Assembly (NCBI GenBank): GCA_025965775.1
Contig: JAOPWG010000504.1
Coordinates: 1-5,516, forward strand
Source: Modestobacter sp.
Lineage (GTDB): Bacteria; Actinomycetota; Actinomycetes; Mycobacteriales; Geodermatophilaceae
Length of the DNA: 5,516 nucleotides
Direction: 5' to 3'
The notes beneath the pieces are model-generated. The model ran no database searches. It was not told the DNA's origin and saw only the letters and a program-made list of their open reading frames with translations. The position numbers and the translations under genes were made by a program. The stretch's first letter is position 1; each line of letters opens with the position of its first letter. Of the stretch, positions 4,879 through 5,516 are shown piece after piece.

Positions 4879-5516
4879 GTGGTCCAGCCGTTCGGCACCA
4901 ACGGCATGCAGGTCGGCCCGGACGGCATCCGGCGGTACACCGGGCTGCCGCGCAACCTCGTGCAGCTGCTCCGCGGTGCCGTCGACGTGCACCCCGACCG
5001 CACCGCGCTCGTCGAGCTGGGCGGGGAACGGCTCAGCTACGCGCAGCTGTGGGACCGCGCCGCCCGGGTGGCCGGTGGTCTGCGCGCAGCGGGCGTCGGC
5101 CGCGGCGACCGGGTGGCCAACCGGCTGCCGAACGGCAACGACTGGGTGGTCGCGTTCTGGGGGACGCTGCTGGCCGGCGCCGTCGTCGTCCCGGTCAACA
5201 CCCGGTTCACCCCACCGGAGGTGGAGTACGTCCTCGCCGACTCCGGCGCTGCCGCCCTGTTCGAGCCGGGCCTCCCGCTGCCGGACGGCGAGCCCCTCAT
5301 CGTCGACGACCAGGCCCACGGTGAGCTGGCCGGGATCTTCTACACCAGCGGGACGACGGGGTTCCCCAAGGGCGCGATGACGACCCACGAGAACTTCCTG
5401 TCCAACGTGGAGACCTGCCTGCGCTGCCTGGCGCTGGACCGCACCGCCCACCTGTCCACGCTGATCACGGTGCCGCTGTTCCACGTCACGGGGTGCAACT
5501 CGCAGCTGCTGGTGCT
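4879..5516 (+). CDS. AMP-forming acyl-CoA synthetase/ligase, N-terminal part (3' end outside window)
   Basis: The frame is open from GTG 4879 to the window end, giving 212 residues of a protein that is usually about 480-550. Class I adenylate-forming enzymes activate a carboxylic acid with ATP to an acyl-AMP and transfer it to CoA. Visible marks are the N-terminal pattern (HPDRTALVELGGERLSYAQL, shown here only as its 20-residue core), AAGVGRGDRVANRLPN (70-85), the helix-strand WGTLLAGAVVVPVNTRFTP (94-112), the ATP-binding P-loop YTSGTTGFPKG (155-165), and the PLFHVTG motif (199-205). The stretch between DSGA (121-124) and the P-loop is only about 30 residues, shorter than the roughly 60-80 usual in this family. 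The acid-specificity pocket and the C-terminal lid are outside the window, so the substrate cannot be called. It is divergent from the larA-like gene; a shared hydroxyacid pathway is possible but unproven. Confidence 0.92.
   Translation, partial: MVQPFGTNGMQVGPDGIRRYTGLPRNLVQLLRGAVDVHPDRTALVELGGERLSYAQLWDRAARVAGGLRAAGVGRGDRVANRLPNGNDWVVAFWGTLLAGAVVVPVNTRFTPPEVEYVLADSGAAALFEPGLPLPDGEPLIVDDQAHGELAGIFYTSGTTGFPKGAMTTHENFLSNVETCLRCLALDRTAHLSTLITVPLFHVTGCNSQLLV

Noticed and set aside
3752..5380. A 542-codon open frame on the plus strand across the larA-like gene and into the ligase
   Set aside because: It is opposite larA for most of its length and out of frame with the ligase after 4879. It shows no domain in either part.

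Overview
The window reads as chromosomal DNA of a high-GC actinobacterium. Codon third positions are almost all G or C, all four visible stop codons are TGA, two genes start with GTG, and the protein motifs are of actinobacterial type. A Geodermatophilaceae-like or related soil actinobacterium is a guess only. Coding density is high, with no insertion sequences, tRNA/rRNA genes or CRISPR arrays visible. The genes are, left to right: the tail of a rhodanese-domain protein (+), a response regulator fused to a thioredoxin-reductase-like flavoprotein (+), a histidine kinase with an N-terminal cyclic-nucleotide-binding-like domain (+), a LarA-family nickel-dependent racemase (-), and the start of an AMP-forming acyl-CoA ligase (+, cut by the window end).

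The left half (about 1-3402) is the most interesting part. The flavoprotein gene (305-1966) and the kinase gene (1969-3402) are separated by two bases and are almost certainly co-transcribed, so they look like a cognate two-component pair. The regulator's output is not a DNA-binding domain. It is a cysteine-free glutaredoxin-like domain followed by a two-nucleotide-domain oxidoreductase that has lost the CxxC pair of thioredoxin reductase. The kinase has complete catalytic boxes, a sensor domain resembling a cNMP-binding fold but without a recognisable phosphate-binding cassette, and about 100 extra residues between the two helices of its dimerisation domain. The simplest reading is a soluble, cytosolic phosphorelay that controls a flavin enzyme directly. 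The electron acceptor and the sensed signal cannot be read from the sequence. The rhodanese gene 86 bases upstream is also a sulfur/redox protein and may or may not share the transcript.

The right half (3452-5516) is a separate unit. A strong GC-rich hairpin (3412-3453) separates the convergent kinase and larA-like genes. The LarA homologue keeps every catalytic and cofactor-binding position I can map from Lactobacillus plantarum LarA, including the lysine that carries the nickel-pincer cofactor, so it should be an active 2-hydroxyacid racemase or epimerase. It is transcribed divergently from the acyl-CoA ligase across a 155-base spacer that must hold both promoters. No cofactor-synthesis genes (larB, larC, larE) are in view.
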